Position numbers and translations under genes: made by a program. Under the pieces are notes generated by a model, which saw only the letters and a list, made by a program, of their open reading frames with translations, made no database searches and was not told where the DNA came from. Below, piece by piece: positions 1 to 10,297 of a stretch of DNA of 64,000 bases (position 1 is the stretch's first letter; every line of letters starts with the position of its first letter). This DNA comes from Candidatus Bipolaricaulota bacterium (GTDB lineage: Bacteria; Bipolaricaulota; Bipolaricaulia; UBA7950; UBA9294): assembly GCA_028277345.1 (NCBI GenBank), contig JANQGM010000040.1:62001-126000 (forward strand). The letters are read 5' to 3'.

Positions 1-2193
1 TTTGGCGCCCATGGGGCCCGTCGGCTCGTAGGATTCCACCAGAATGATGTCCATTGGAGGCACATCCAACATGCCGGGGATCTTGTAGTCAAAGAACGAA
101 GGATTGCGAACGCGCCCCTTGGAACTCAGGATCATTTCCTCAGTCAGCGCATAGCCGATGCCATTGACGATCGCGCCCTCCATTTGCCCCTCAGCCATGT
201 GGGGATTGATGGCGACGCCGCAATCCACGGCAGCCACGTAGTGGACGACCTTCACTTTCCCCGTCTCGGTGTTCACGGCCACCTCAGCGAAGTTCGCCAA
301 GAACGGTGGTGGCGATTCGGTCGGAACGCACGATGCTGTGGCTCCGATCTGGAACTGATCCGTCTCGTACATGGCTCGCTGGCAAACCCGGGCCAAGCTC
401 ACCTGATCCCCACTCGGATCGTGGACCGCATCATCGCGCAACTCAAGGCGCTCGGCCTCCGCCTTCAGCAGAGGCGCGGCCACGGCGCGAATCTGATCGC
501 GTACCTGTTCCGCCGCCTTTTGGACGGCCATCCCTGAGACGTACGTTGTCGATGAAGCATAGGCGCCAACATCAAACGGCGTATAGTCCGTGTCCGATGA
601 GGTCACGAGCATCTTCGTCAGTGGGACGCCGAGCACCTCGGCCGCGATTTGCGCCAGGATGGTGTCCGACCCGGTTCCTAGATCCGTGGCTCCGATCAAC
701 AGGTTGAAGGAGCCGTCCTCGTTCATCTTGATCGTGGCTGCCGCCATGTCGATTTCCGGGATTCCGGAGCCTTGCATCATGATCGACATGCCGACACCAT
801 GCACCCAAGGGCCGATTTTGAGGCGCTTCCCGCGCTTCTTTGCCCATCCGATCCGCTCGGCACCGATCTCGATACACCGCGGCAATTCGCAGCTCTTGAC
901 TGTCTGAGAGACCCCCTCACGTCCTTCGCCGAGCTTCTCGAAGATCGGCGACGTTTCGCCCACACGAATGTGGTTGAGCGTACGCAAGTCGATGGGATCC
1001 ATGTTCAACCGGACCGCCAGCTCATCCATCGCCATCTCAAGCGGGTAATAGCCCTGTGTGGCGCCGTATCCTCGATAGGCGCCTCCGACGGGAAGGTTGG
1101 TATAGATGGCTTGCCCGTAGAAATGGGCATGGGGCGCCTTGTTGTACAGCGGCAACGTCTTGGACCCGGTATTAGCCAACACCGTAAGTCCGTGCGACCC
1201 ATAGGCGCCGGTGTTCGAAGTGGCTTCCATTTCAATGGCATTGAGCCGTCCGTCCGAGTTCGCGCCGAGTTTCACGCGAACCCGCATCGGATGGCGCGTT
1301 CGGGATGCCGCGAACTCCTCCTGCCGCGATAGCGAGATCAAGGCGGGCTGGCCCGTACGCAGCGTGATCAATCCGACAATGTCCTCAAGCAGGATCTCTT
1401 GTTTGGTCCCGAATCCGCCGCCAATCCGCGGCTTGATGACGCGGATCTGCTGCATGGGGATGTCCAGCGTTTGCGCGACGATGCGCCGAACGTGGAACGG
1501 AACTTGGGTGCTTGTGCGCAGGACAAGGCGATTGGCGCTATCCAGATAGCTGAGGACAACGTGCGTCTCGATCGGCGTGTGTTGAGCATATTGCGTCTCG
1601 CACGTCATCTCGACGATTTCATCGGACTCGGCAAATCCAGCCGCCACGTCGCCGACATCGATGTCGACATCCGCCACGATGTTCCGACCTGCATCGTAGA
1701 TTCCGGTGGAGTCCGCTTCATCGTGAATCACGGGAGCGCCGTCGACTCGCGCTTCGTCGATGGCCAGCACCGCCGGCAACTCCTCGTAGTCGACGCGAAT
1801 GACCTTCAAGGCCGCTTCGGCAATCGCTTCGGATTCCGCTGCAACCGCGGCCACGCGATCGCCGACGAACCGCACCTTGTTCTCAAACATTCGCGTATCG
1901 TAGGGCGAGGGTTCAGGATACCCTTGACCCGCTGTCGTATGCCGCGTGGCCGGCGTATTCAGGTGGGTCAGCACGCAAACCACCCCGGGCATGGCTTCGG
2001 CGTCTCGCACGTCAATCGACGTGATCCGCGCGTGGGCATAGGGACTGCCCAAGATTTTGACATGCAGCGTGTTGGGCAACTGAAGATCGGCGACGAATTC
2101 CGGCTTGCCCGTAATCAAGGCCGTCCCATCGACCTTCCGCAAGTTTTTCCCAACCGTGACGAAGCGCTTCGGTCGATCAGCCACGGGTCTCAC
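1..2193 (-). CDS. Xanthine dehydrogenase-type molybdenum-binding large subunit (C-terminus cut by window start)
   Basis: Reverse-strand frame open to the window edge from GTG at ~2193: VRPVADRPKRFVTVGKNLRKVDGTALITGKPEF...IRVIKPRIGGGFGTKQE...GGAYRGYGATQ. Overlaps the stop of the Fe-S subunit. Not in the ORF track because its stop lies outside the window. Confidence 0.93.
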   Translation of the reverse strand, partial: MRPVADRPKRFVTVGKNLRKVDGTALITGKPEFVADLQLPNTLHVKILGSPYAHARITSIDVRDAEAMPGVVCVLTHLNTPATRHTTAGQGYPEPSPYDTRMFENKVRFVGDRVAAVAAESEAIAEAALKVIRVDYEELPAVLAIDEARVDGAPVIHDEADSTGIYDAGRNIVADVDIDVGDVAAGFAESDEIVEMTCETQYAQHTPIETHVVLSYLDSANRLVLRTSTQVPFHVRRIVAQTLDIPMQQIRVIKPRIGGGFGTKQEILLEDIVGLITLRTGQPALISLSRQEEFAASRTRHPMRVRVKLGANSDGRLNAIEMEATSNTGAYGSHGLTVLANTGSKTLPLYNKAPHAHFYGQAIYTNLPVGGAYRGYGATQGYYPLEMAMDELAVRLNMDPIDLRTLNHIRVGETSPIFEKLGEGREGVSQTVKSCELPRCIEIGAERIGWAKKRGKRLKIGPWVHGVGMSIMMQGSGIPEIDMAAATIKMNEDGSFNLLIGATDLGTGSDTILAQIAAEVLGVPLTKMLVTSSDTDYTPFDVGAYASSTTYVSGMAVQKAAEQVRDQIRAVAAPLLKAEAERLELRDDAVHDPSGDQVSLARVCQRAMYETDQFQIGATASCVPTESPPPFLANFAEVAVNTETGKVKVVHYVAAVDCGVAINPHMAEGQMEGAIVNGIGYALTEEMILSSKGRVRNPSFFDYKIPGMLDVPPMDIILVESYEPTGPMGAK

Positions 2194-2647
2194 CGCCCTT
2201 CATCCATTCCGCCGCGCGCTGCACGGCATTGACTTGTTTGACATACCCGGTGCATCGGCACAGATTGCCTGAGAGCGCCTCTCGGATTTCCGGCTCTGAG
2301 GGGTCGGGATTCCGAGACAGCAGATCGATCGTCGCCATCACCATCCCCGGCGTGCAATACCCGCATTGCACCGCTCCTTCCTGCAAGAACGCCTCTTGCA
2401 CAGGATGCAGCACTTCACCCGTCGCCAGTCCTTCGATCGTTAGGATCTCAGCGCCCTCCGCCTTCGCCGCAAAAACGAGACAGGAGTTGACGGCCCGGCC
2501 ATTGAACAGAACCGCGCATGCTCCGCAATCCCCGGCGCCGCATCCTTTCTTGACGCCCATATAGCCTTCGCGGCGCAAGACATCCAGGAGTTTCTCACCG
2601 GGATCGATTGTGAGCGTTCGTTTCTTCCCATTGATGGTCAACGTCAT
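2177..2647 (-). CDS. Xanthine dehydrogenase-type [2Fe-2S] small subunit
   Basis: MTLTINGKKRTL...GCGAGDCGACAV...CGYCTPGMVM...GNLCRCTGY: plant-type [2Fe-2S] and helical [2Fe-2S] motifs. ATG at 2647 chosen over the longer ORF. Confidence 0.95.
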   Translation of the reverse strand: MTLTINGKKRTLTIDPGEKLLDVLRREGYMGVKKGCGAGDCGACAVLFNGRAVNSCLVFAAKAEGAEILTIEGLATGEVLHPVQEAFLQEGAVQCGYCTPGMVMATIDLLSRNPDPSEPEIREALSGNLCRCTGYVKQVNAVQRAAEWMKGGETRG

Positions 2648-2654
2648 CGTCACC

Positions 2655-3506
2655 CTATTCACCCGCCTTCTGTGCCATCCGCTGAAGGCACCGCCGGACG
2701 CCTGCTTTAGCCAAGATCCGGCGATAAGCGCCGCTTGCCCGGACATCGTCCCGAGCCGGGATGGATTCTGAGGCGACAGCCGCCGCCTTCTCGATGTCGC
2801 TCGCTGTCAGCGACGTTCCGGCAATCGCCGCCTCGACATCCGGTGAGCGCCGCGCGATATCGGGCGTTCCGCCGAGCACCACGCGAACGTTCGCGCACCC
2901 GTCATCCGACAGGGACATGCGGCAAGCACAATTCAGCATGCCCACATCAAATCCGGTTCGCACGAACTTCTCGAAGTCGATGTACGTTCGTTCTTCGAGG
3001 CGTGGGAGGCTAACCTCGGAGATGATGACTCGATCCATCGTGCCTCGGGATTCAAGCAGCGTCTCAAGCGCGGCTTCCTCGGGATGCCCGGAATACCGCC
3101 GAACCTGGGCATCCAAAGCCAGTAACAGCGTGATTACATCCGACCAGGGATGCGTGCTGGCCAGCGCGCCCCCAAGGGTGGCAGCGTTTCGCAACAGCGG
3201 CGAGGCCACTTGACGAAGCATGGTTACGAGAATCCCGCCTCCATAGGCTTGTGCCTGAGGGGACTCCAAGAGCTCCGTCAGGGTCACTCCCGCCCCAATC
3301 ACCAGGCCACCACCGTCGCGCGATTCAACCGACGTGCTCAGGAGGTGGCTGAGATCGATGAGTGTCGCCACCTCGGGCGGCGCGAACAACCCCACATCCA
3401 CGGCGCCTCCCACAAGTTTGGCCGTTTTCCCTTCCTCAGACAGCAACCTCCAAGCATCCTCCAAGCTCGCGGGGCGCTGATACGTTTTTATGTTTGACAC
3501 GGTCAC
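2655..3506 (-). CDS. Molybdopterin dehydrogenase FAD-binding subunit
   Basis: KLVGGAVDVGLF...LRNAATLGGALASTHPWSD and a C-terminal CO_deh_flav_C-like SAYRRIL region; between adenine deaminase and the small subunit. Confidence 0.93.
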   Translation of the reverse strand: MTVSNIKTYQRPASLEDAWRLLSEEGKTAKLVGGAVDVGLFAPPEVATLIDLSHLLSTSVESRDGGGLVIGAGVTLTELLESPQAQAYGGGILVTMLRQVASPLLRNAATLGGALASTHPWSDVITLLLALDAQVRRYSGHPEEAALETLLESRGTMDRVIISEVSLPRLEERTYIDFEKFVRTGFDVGMLNCACRMSLSDDGCANVRVVLGGTPDIARRSPDVEAAIAGTSLTASDIEKAAAVASESIPARDDVRASGAYRRILAKAGVRRCLQRMAQKAGE

Positions 3507-5326
3507 CTCTCTTCATTGGCCGGATTATCGTCATCCTCGAGCAATGGAACAATCTCAAACGTACGAACATCCACCAAACCTAAGTCCGTCAACCGCAGTT
3601 CTGGAATCACGGGAAGCGCCAGGAACAAGAACGACATCAGGGCATCGTCCACGCGGCATCCCAGAGCGCGCAATCCGGTCTGAAGCGCGTCCATCTCCAC
3701 GACCAAGTCTTCGATAGAAGCTTCGCTCATCAGCCCGGCGATCGGCAGGGGAATCTCGACCGTCTCGCCGCTTCCGCTGACCAAACAGAGTCCTCCCGCC
3801 ATGCGAACGACGCGATTGGCCGCCTCGGCCATCGAAGTTCGTTCCGTTCCCATCACAAGGAGATTGTGGCTGTCATGCGCAACCGTCGAGGCCAGCCCAT
3901 AGGGCTGCGTAATCCCATACCCGCGCACCAGGCCTTTTCCCATCCGAGCCGATCCCGTGTGCCGCTCGATGACGGCCAAGTAATTGATGTCGGAATCGTT
4001 CGGACGCTCGATTCGCCCATCCCGCACCGGCAGCGTTTGCCAGGTCATGCGCGTCAGCACCTGCGTCTCGACAATCTCGATCACGCGACAGCGTGCCTCG
4101 GAGTGATTCGATGGACCGGGAATGCAAAACTCGTCAGCTGTCAACGTTCGTGGAATGCAGACGCTGTTTCTTGCCATCGCCGGATACGCGAACGGCTGAC
4201 GCTCGGCCTTCGACACACCCAACTCCACAACCGTCTCTCCCGCCGCAATCACGTGATCGATGGACAAGGTGTTTAAGTCCGACACCACCAGCACATCCGC
4301 AAAACGTCCCGGTCCGATGCTTCCCACATCCTTCTCAACACCGAAATGCTCCGCAACGTTCAAGGTCGCCATTCGAATCGCGGCTAGGGGTTCAATGCCC
4401 TCTGCCATCGCGAGCCGAACGACATCATCGATGTGTCCTTTTCGAAGCAGCGTGTCGGGATGACGATCATCCGTGCATAGAAGCACCCGACGTGTATCCA
4501 GTCCCGCATCCAACAGCGCGCGCACCTGGGTCGCAACATTGTGTTCGGCGGACCCTTGACGGAGAATGGCCGCCATGCCTTGACGCACGCGAGCAATCAC
4601 GTCCTCAGCGCGCGTGCCTTCATGACAGTCCGACGGCCCACCGGCCACATAGGCATGAAAGGGCACACCCAAATCCGGAGATGCGTAGTGTCCGCCAACG
4701 GTACGGCGATGCTTGAGGGCTTCTGCAATCTCGGCATGCAATGCATCGTCGCCTGCGGCCACTCCAGGATAGTTCATCACCTCGCCCAATCCGATCACAC
4801 CGTCCCAAACAATGGCTTCGGCGACATCGGAAGGGCCGATCGACGCGCCCGTGGTTTCCAATCCCGGCGCGGCGGGCACACATGAGGGGATTTGAATGAA
4901 CAGCTGCATCAGCGTGTGCTTGGATTCGTCGAGCATCAAGCGAACGCCGTCCAATCCGAGGACATTGGCAATCTCATGCGGGTCGATGAAGGCGCCGGTT
5001 GTTCCATGGCGAAGCGCCGACGCCGCGAATTCGCGCACGACAAGCATTGAAGATTCCACGTGCACGTGCGCATCAAGGAGGCCGGGGACAAGGTAGTTAC
5101 CCTCGGCATCGAGAACCTGAGTTTCGGGGCCGACCAAATCGGGCCGATCGGGGCCGCAGTAGGCGATGCGGCTTCCCAGGATGGCGATGCACGTTTCGTC
5201 TAGGATTTCACCGGAATGGACATTGACCCAGCGTCCATTGCGAATCAGCAGATCCGCAGGCTTTCGTCCGGCGGCCACAGCGACCAGGTCTCGGGTAACG
5301 GCATAAAGAGGTTTTCGTTTCGGCAT
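3503..5326 (-). CDS. ade: Adenine deaminase
   Basis: ADLLIRNGRWVNVHSGEI...LVPGLLDAHVHVESSML...GTTGAFIDPHEIANVLG; full-length AdeC-like. Start placed at MPKRKPLYAV (5326), downstream of a hairpin; the ORF track extends to 5368. Confidence 0.93.
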   Translation of the reverse strand: MPKRKPLYAVTRDLVAVAAGRKPADLLIRNGRWVNVHSGEILDETCIAILGSRIAYCGPDRPDLVGPETQVLDAEGNYLVPGLLDAHVHVESSMLVVREFAASALRHGTTGAFIDPHEIANVLGLDGVRLMLDESKHTLMQLFIQIPSCVPAAPGLETTGASIGPSDVAEAIVWDGVIGLGEVMNYPGVAAGDDALHAEIAEALKHRRTVGGHYASPDLGVPFHAYVAGGPSDCHEGTRAEDVIARVRQGMAAILRQGSAEHNVATQVRALLDAGLDTRRVLLCTDDRHPDTLLRKGHIDDVVRLAMAEGIEPLAAIRMATLNVAEHFGVEKDVGSIGPGRFADVLVVSDLNTLSIDHVIAAGETVVELGVSKAERQPFAYPAMARNSVCIPRTLTADEFCIPGPSNHSEARCRVIEIVETQVLTRMTWQTLPVRDGRIERPNDSDINYLAVIERHTGSARMGKGLVRGYGITQPYGLASTVAHDSHNLLVMGTERTSMAEAANRVVRMAGGLCLVSGSGETVEIPLPIAGLMSEASIEDLVVEMDALQTGLRALGCRVDDALMSFLFLALPVIPELRLTDLGLVDVRTFEIVPLLEDDDNPANEER

Positions 5327-5377
5327 GGGATAGAGTGTTGCGGCCATTCGCTTAGCGAATGGCCGCAACCACAGATG

Positions 5378-6544
5378 CTATTCGGGCTCGTTCGGCCATG
5401 GGCCGACGATGTTTTCGAACGCCCACTCCATGGTGATCAGAGAGTCGACGGACAACCAGAAACCAGCGCGCACGACCTCATTTCCATTGCGGTCCGAGAT
5501 CGGCCCCTGGAACGGATCGAACGTCACACCAGGATCGGAGAACTGTGCCAACCGGATGTTGTGAAGGTCATAGGCGGAGATCATCCCAAAAGTGGGATCA
5601 TCGATCATGTACGCCTTCAAGTCATCGATGTACAGCGGATTGATGGGAACACCAGGCGCGGCTTCCGGGAAGACGGCACCCTGGGTCATCAGCCACCAAT
5701 AGTCGATATGCTGCAGGTTGCTCGTGGTGTACGTGCCTTCGTAGATCTTCGTGAGGAAATCAACGTAGATCTTGCCCCAGTCGATGGCCTGCCCGGAAAC
5801 GACATAGTCCGGTGCGAACTGATACATCTGCGAGCCATAATGCCCGAAGCTCAGCATCTCGTTTTCAGCCGCCACCTGGACAACGGTGGGAGAGTCTTCG
5901 GTAAACGCGAAGACATCGCATCCATCCGCGATCAACGCATTCGTCGCTTCGGTCGCTGCCCCCGGATCGAACCACGAGTAAATCCACTTGACGTGCACTT
6001 CAGCATCCGGATTGGCTGCCTTGACGCCCAAGGCGTAGGCGTTCATGTGGCGCTTGACTTCCGGAATTGGGAACGCGCCGACATAGGCGACCTTATTCGT
6101 TTCGGTAAGTGCCCCAGCGATCAAACCGTTGAGATAGTAGACCTGATAAAAGTCACCCATGTAGGACATCATATTGGGCGCGCGTTTGAATCCAGAGGCG
6201 TGTCCAAAGAAGACGTCCGGATAGCGCAGAGCGGCGTCCAGCGTTCCATCCATGAACCCGAAGCTCGTGGTGAGAATGACGTTGCAGCCGTGCAATGCAA
6301 TCAAGTCGTCGATCACGGGCCCTTCTTGTCCCTCAGCGACGGATTCGACAATCACTGTGCTGGCAAATGGAAGCGCCTCGACGTCCTCACGTCCTTCATT
6401 GTGCGAATAGGTCCAACCAAAGTCACCGATCGGGCCGACGTAGATGAACCCGACCTTCAGATCTTCGCCGGGTTCGTAGGCCGCAACAACGCCCCCAACA
6501 AGTGCTAGGATGAGCATTGCCGCAATCACAACTCGTTTATTCAC
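5378..6544 (-). CDS. BMP-family ABC transporter substrate-binding protein (purine/nucleoside type)
   Basis: GTG start preceded by AGGAGG; signal peptide VNKRVVIAAMLILALVGGVVAA; VGFIYVGPIGDFGWTYSHNEGRE typical of the BMP family. Confidence 0.92.
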   Translation of the reverse strand: MNKRVVIAAMLILALVGGVVAAYEPGEDLKVGFIYVGPIGDFGWTYSHNEGREDVEALPFASTVIVESVAEGQEGPVIDDLIALHGCNVILTTSFGFMDGTLDAALRYPDVFFGHASGFKRAPNMMSYMGDFYQVYYLNGLIAGALTETNKVAYVGAFPIPEVKRHMNAYALGVKAANPDAEVHVKWIYSWFDPGAATEATNALIADGCDVFAFTEDSPTVVQVAAENEMLSFGHYGSQMYQFAPDYVVSGQAIDWGKIYVDFLTKIYEGTYTTSNLQHIDYWWLMTQGAVFPEAAPGVPINPLYIDDLKAYMIDDPTFGMISAYDLHNIRLAQFSDPGVTFDPFQGPISDRNGNEVVRAGFWLSVDSLITMEWAFENIVGPWPNEPE

Positions 6545-6631
6545 TGCTACCTCCTTGGACCGGTACAACCTTTTGTCAATCCTCATCAGCTGGAAAGGGA
6601 AAATGTCGTATGTCTGAGCACCACCTCCTCG

Positions 6632-7561
6632 TTAGTCCTCCCCGCGAGTGTACGGCAACGTCAGCGCGGACGGTGCCCCCATCCGCTTCTGCAACGTCCC
6701 TCGCGAAACAATGATCAACACCAAAATCGCCAGCAAATAGGGCATGGCCTTGAGCAATTCTGGCGGAAGCCACGCCTGAAGCCGGAAAGACAGCACACGC
6801 ATCGCGGCAAAGAAGAAAGCGCCAACCAGTCCGTAGAGTGGATTCCAGAACGCGAAGATCGTAAGCGCAATCACAATCCAACCCAGTCCCGCCGTCATGC
6901 CCCCGGACCACGCTGTGCGATAGGCAACCGACCAATAGGCACCAGCAAACCCAGCCAGCACGCCCCCAACCATGACACAGAGATAACGCACGAGCGGCAC
7001 GCGAATCCCCAGAGAATCCGCCGTCGCCGGATCCTCACCCACAGCCCGAATGCTTATCCCCATTCGGGTTTTGAACAAGACGAGCCAGCCCAACACAGCA
7101 ATTCCGATCGCGATGTACGTCATCGGGCTCTGGTTCTCAAACAGCGCAGGCCCAAGAACTGGGATACTCGACAGTACGGGAACATCGATCCGACCAAGCT
7201 TGCTCCATAACGGGAAACCTTCATAGGCTCTGCCGATCACTCCGGACAGCCCCGTTCCCAGCATCGTGAGCGCAAGCCCGGAGACAACCTGATTCGCGCG
7301 TAGCGTGATGCTCGCAAAAGCATGAACTAATGAGAACGCGCCACCGACAAGCCCGGCGATCAGTATCCCAAGCCACGGATTTCCCGACCCCATCGAGATC
7401 GCAAACCCTGTTAGCGCGCCCATCAGCATCATGCCCTCGACACCGAGATTCAGCACACCGGAACGCTCCGCATAGATTTCCCCGACCGTTGCCAACAGCA
7501 GAGGCGTGCCAAATGCGAGCGCCCGGCTGATGGTCTCAATAACCCAAGACTCCCAGCTCAT
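6632..7561 (-). CDS. ABC transporter permease (NupQ-like)
   Basis: Multi-TM protein with AERSGVLNLGVEGMMLMGA, a BMP-type permease signature. Confidence 0.92.
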   Translation of the reverse strand: MSWESWVIETISRALAFGTPLLLATVGEIYAERSGVLNLGVEGMMLMGALTGFAISMGSGNPWLGILIAGLVGGAFSLVHAFASITLRANQVVSGLALTMLGTGLSGVIGRAYEGFPLWSKLGRIDVPVLSSIPVLGPALFENQSPMTYIAIGIAVLGWLVLFKTRMGISIRAVGEDPATADSLGIRVPLVRYLCVMVGGVLAGFAGAYWSVAYRTAWSGGMTAGLGWIVIALTIFAFWNPLYGLVGAFFFAAMRVLSFRLQAWLPPELLKAMPYLLAILVLIIVSRGTLQKRMGAPSALTLPYTRGED

Positions 7562-8646
7562 GCCACCTCCCGCCTGGCCCCAATGCGGACCCGATACCGG
7601 ATGAACAATTCACTGCCGATCAGCATGAAGAGAATCACGCCGTTGAACACGTCCACAAGCTCGAACGGCAACCCAAGCGAGACCTTGATCACATCGCCGC
7701 CCCGCATGATGACGCCAAACAGAAACGAGGTTAGGATGGCTGCAAGCGGATTTCTCCGTGCAAGCCAGGCCACGATGATGGCGGTATACCCATATCCCAG
7801 AGAGATCTGCTCAGGACTGAGAAGCATGTGATGGATACCCGCTACCTCACCAACGCCGGCTACTCCGGCCAGTCCACCGGAGATCATCATGGCGAGCAAC
7901 GTGATCTTGGTCTGACTAATGCCGGAGTACTTGGCAGCATCCGGATTTTCTCCAACCACTCGAATCTCAAACCCCACGCGAGTTCGTTTGACAAGCACGA
8001 AGAGCAGGATGGCTGCGAAGACACCAATGGCGAGTGTGGGCCAGTGAATGCGTGTGCCCGCGATCACCGGAAGACTCGCAGCTGCGGAGAATCTGTCCGT
8101 ATAGGCGAATCCGCGCTGGGTGGGCCCCTTCCACGGACCATACACCAGCCACTCGACCAGTGCGATCGCTACATAGTTCAATAGCAACGTCGTAATAACG
8201 TCATTGATGCCCAACTTGACCTTCAAGTAGGCCGGCCCCATTCCCCAGAGTGCACCCGCCGCGAACCCTGCGATGAACATGGCCGGAATCATCAGAATCT
8301 CAGGAATTCCGGAGAAGAGCGCCACTCCGGTCGCGGCCACCGTGCCCACAAGCAGCTGACCTTCTGCACCGATGTTCCAGAACAACGCACGGAAGGCGAC
8401 CGTGAGTCCAACGCCAATCACGAGCAGCGGAATCATCCGACGAATCGTCTCGGTGATCCCCAACTTGCTCCCCAAGGCGCCGCGAATGATGTCTCCATAG
8501 GCACGAATCGGCGAAACCCCAAAAAGCCGGAAGAGCAATCCTGCCAGCAGTAGGGCTAGAACAATCGCACTGATCGAGATCGCGAAGATCGTCCACGGAG
8601 AAATCGACGATCGCCGCTCCACCTGGATCCAAGAAGGCATCCTCAT
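7558..8646 (-). CDS. ABC transporter permease (NupP-like)
   Basis: Multi-TM protein with FWNIGAEGQLLVGTVAATGVAL; 4-bp overlap with the neighbouring permease. Confidence 0.92.
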   Translation of the reverse strand: MRMPSWIQVERRSSISPWTIFAISISAIVLALLLAGLLFRLFGVSPIRAYGDIIRGALGSKLGITETIRRMIPLLVIGVGLTVAFRALFWNIGAEGQLLVGTVAATGVALFSGIPEILMIPAMFIAGFAAGALWGMGPAYLKVKLGINDVITTLLLNYVAIALVEWLVYGPWKGPTQRGFAYTDRFSAAASLPVIAGTRIHWPTLAIGVFAAILLFVLVKRTRVGFEIRVVGENPDAAKYSGISQTKITLLAMMISGGLAGVAGVGEVAGIHHMLLSPEQISLGYGYTAIIVAWLARRNPLAAILTSFLFGVIMRGGDVIKVSLGLPFELVDVFNGVILFMLIGSELFIRYRVRIGARREVA

Positions 8647-10202
8647 ACGGACACCTCCTGTTGTCGAGTCCCCGCCATCATCAATCCGAGTGTTTCGAGC
8701 TCGGCATCCTTCGCATCGACAATGCCCATGACCTCTCCTTCGTAGATCACGAGGACCCGATCAGAAAGCTGCAAGATTTCGTCCAGGTCTTCGGAGATCA
8801 ACAGGATGCCAGCCCCCCGCGCGCGCTGATCAAGCAGAACACGCCGAACCTGCTCGGTCGCCCCGACGTCCAAACCATAGGTGGGATGAGCAGCCACGAC
8901 GAGTCCCGGACATCCGCACAATTCGCGAGCCAGGACCAAGCGCTGGATGTTCCCGCCCGACAGGTTTTTTGCCGCTGTGCCATCGTGTGGCGCCGAAATC
9001 TCGTACTCCTTCATCGCCTGGCACGCATTCTCGTATGCGGCCTTTTCATCGAGAATCGACCACTTACAGAAATCGGGCGTTCGATAGGATTTTAGGATCA
9101 GATTCTCGCGGATACTCATCGTCGGGACTGTTCCCACGCGGATCCGTTCCGTCGGCACATGCGCGACCCCGAGATCCGCGATCTCCCGCGCAGAGCAATT
9201 CGTAAGATCCTGCCTCTGAAGCACCGCGCTGCCGCCTGTCGCTCGGCGCAGCCCGGTGAGAACCTCGGACAGCTCATGCTGTCCGTTTCCAGAGACGCCT
9301 GCGATCCCGAGAATCTCTCCGGAGTAGACATCGAACGACATGCCCCGGAGTGCGGGAAGTCCGCGATCGTTATTCGCGTGGAGGTTCTCAACCCGTAGAA
9401 CCCTGTCCCCGAGTTCTGCGGGCGGTTTCTCAACACGAAAGACGACTTCACGCCCCACCATAAGCCGTGCCAGCTCCTCTTTGGACGTCTCTGCCGTGTT
9501 CACGGTTGCAACGGCCTTTCCTTTGCGAAGCACCGTCACCCGGTGGCTGGCTTCCATGACCTCATCCAGCTTGTGCGTGATGAAAATGACGGTGAGCCCG
9601 TCGCTGACCAGCGTCCGAAGCGTGCCGAAGAGCGCGTCGACCTCCTGCGGGGTCAAGACACTGGTCGGCTCATCCATGATGAGAATATCGGCGTCGCGAT
9701 AGAGCGCCTTGAGAATCTCGACGCGTTGTTCTTGCCCCACGGTGAGTTGCCAGACTTTGGTCGAGGGATCGACCTGCAATCCGTACTCATCCGCCAGCTT
9801 CCGGATCTTGGCCCGGGTGCGCTTGAAGCGAAGAAACGGGCCCGTCCCTTCGGACAGGCCCAGGACGATATTCTCCTCCACGGACAACGTCGGAACGAGG
9901 TGAAAGTGCTGATGGACCATGCCGATCCGATGAGCCAATGCCGCCTTGGGCGATCCCAGCCGCACCGGCTTTCCGTGCAATAGAATTTCACCCTCATCGG
10001 GCTGATACAGCCCGTACAGGATCCGCATGAGCGTCGTCTTTCCCGCTCCGTTTTCCCCGAGCAAACAGTGAATTTCACCACGGCGTACGTCAAGGTTGAC
10101 CCCGTCGTTGGCGACAACGCCGGGAAACCGTTTCACGATGCCTTTGAGTCGAACAGCCAATGGAACGCCAGATTCGGCAGTCATTCCCCCCCGTTTCTCC
10201 AT
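8643..10202 (-). CDS. ABC transporter ATP-binding protein, two nucleotide-binding domains (NupO-like)
   Basis: GENGAGKTTLMRILYG, LTVGQEQRVEILKALYRDADILIMDEPTSVLTPQE, second domain GVSGNGQHELSEVL / LSGGNIQRLVLARE. A more likely start is MTAESGVP at ~10184, just after a GGGGGGGA tract. Confidence 0.93.
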   Translation of the reverse strand: MEKRGGMTAESGVPLAVRLKGIVKRFPGVVANDGVNLDVRRGEIHCLLGENGAGKTTLMRILYGLYQPDEGEILLHGKPVRLGSPKAALAHRIGMVHQHFHLVPTLSVEENIVLGLSEGTGPFLRFKRTRAKIRKLADEYGLQVDPSTKVWQLTVGQEQRVEILKALYRDADILIMDEPTSVLTPQEVDALFGTLRTLVSDGLTVIFITHKLDEVMEASHRVTVLRKGKAVATVNTAETSKEELARLMVGREVVFRVEKPPAELGDRVLRVENLHANNDRGLPALRGMSFDVYSGEILGIAGVSGNGQHELSEVLTGLRRATGGSAVLQRQDLTNCSAREIADLGVAHVPTERIRVGTVPTMSIRENLILKSYRTPDFCKWSILDEKAAYENACQAMKEYEISAPHDGTAAKNLSGGNIQRLVLARELCGCPGLVVAAHPTYGLDVGATEQVRRVLLDQRARGAGILLISEDLDEILQLSDRVLVIYEGEVMGIVDAKDAELETLGLMMAGTRQQEVSV

Positions 10203-10297
10203 CCCGACTTCATCCTATGATGAAGCCGTTTTGGTAACAATGGGACGATTGTCCTAGAAACTCCCAAATGCCAATGAGCAGTGATGACACGTCACCC

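Noticed and set aside
5216-6508. 430-aa plus-strand ORF
   Set aside because: Antisense shadow of the BMP binding protein and adenine deaminase; the opposite strand has clear family motifs and this ORF does not.
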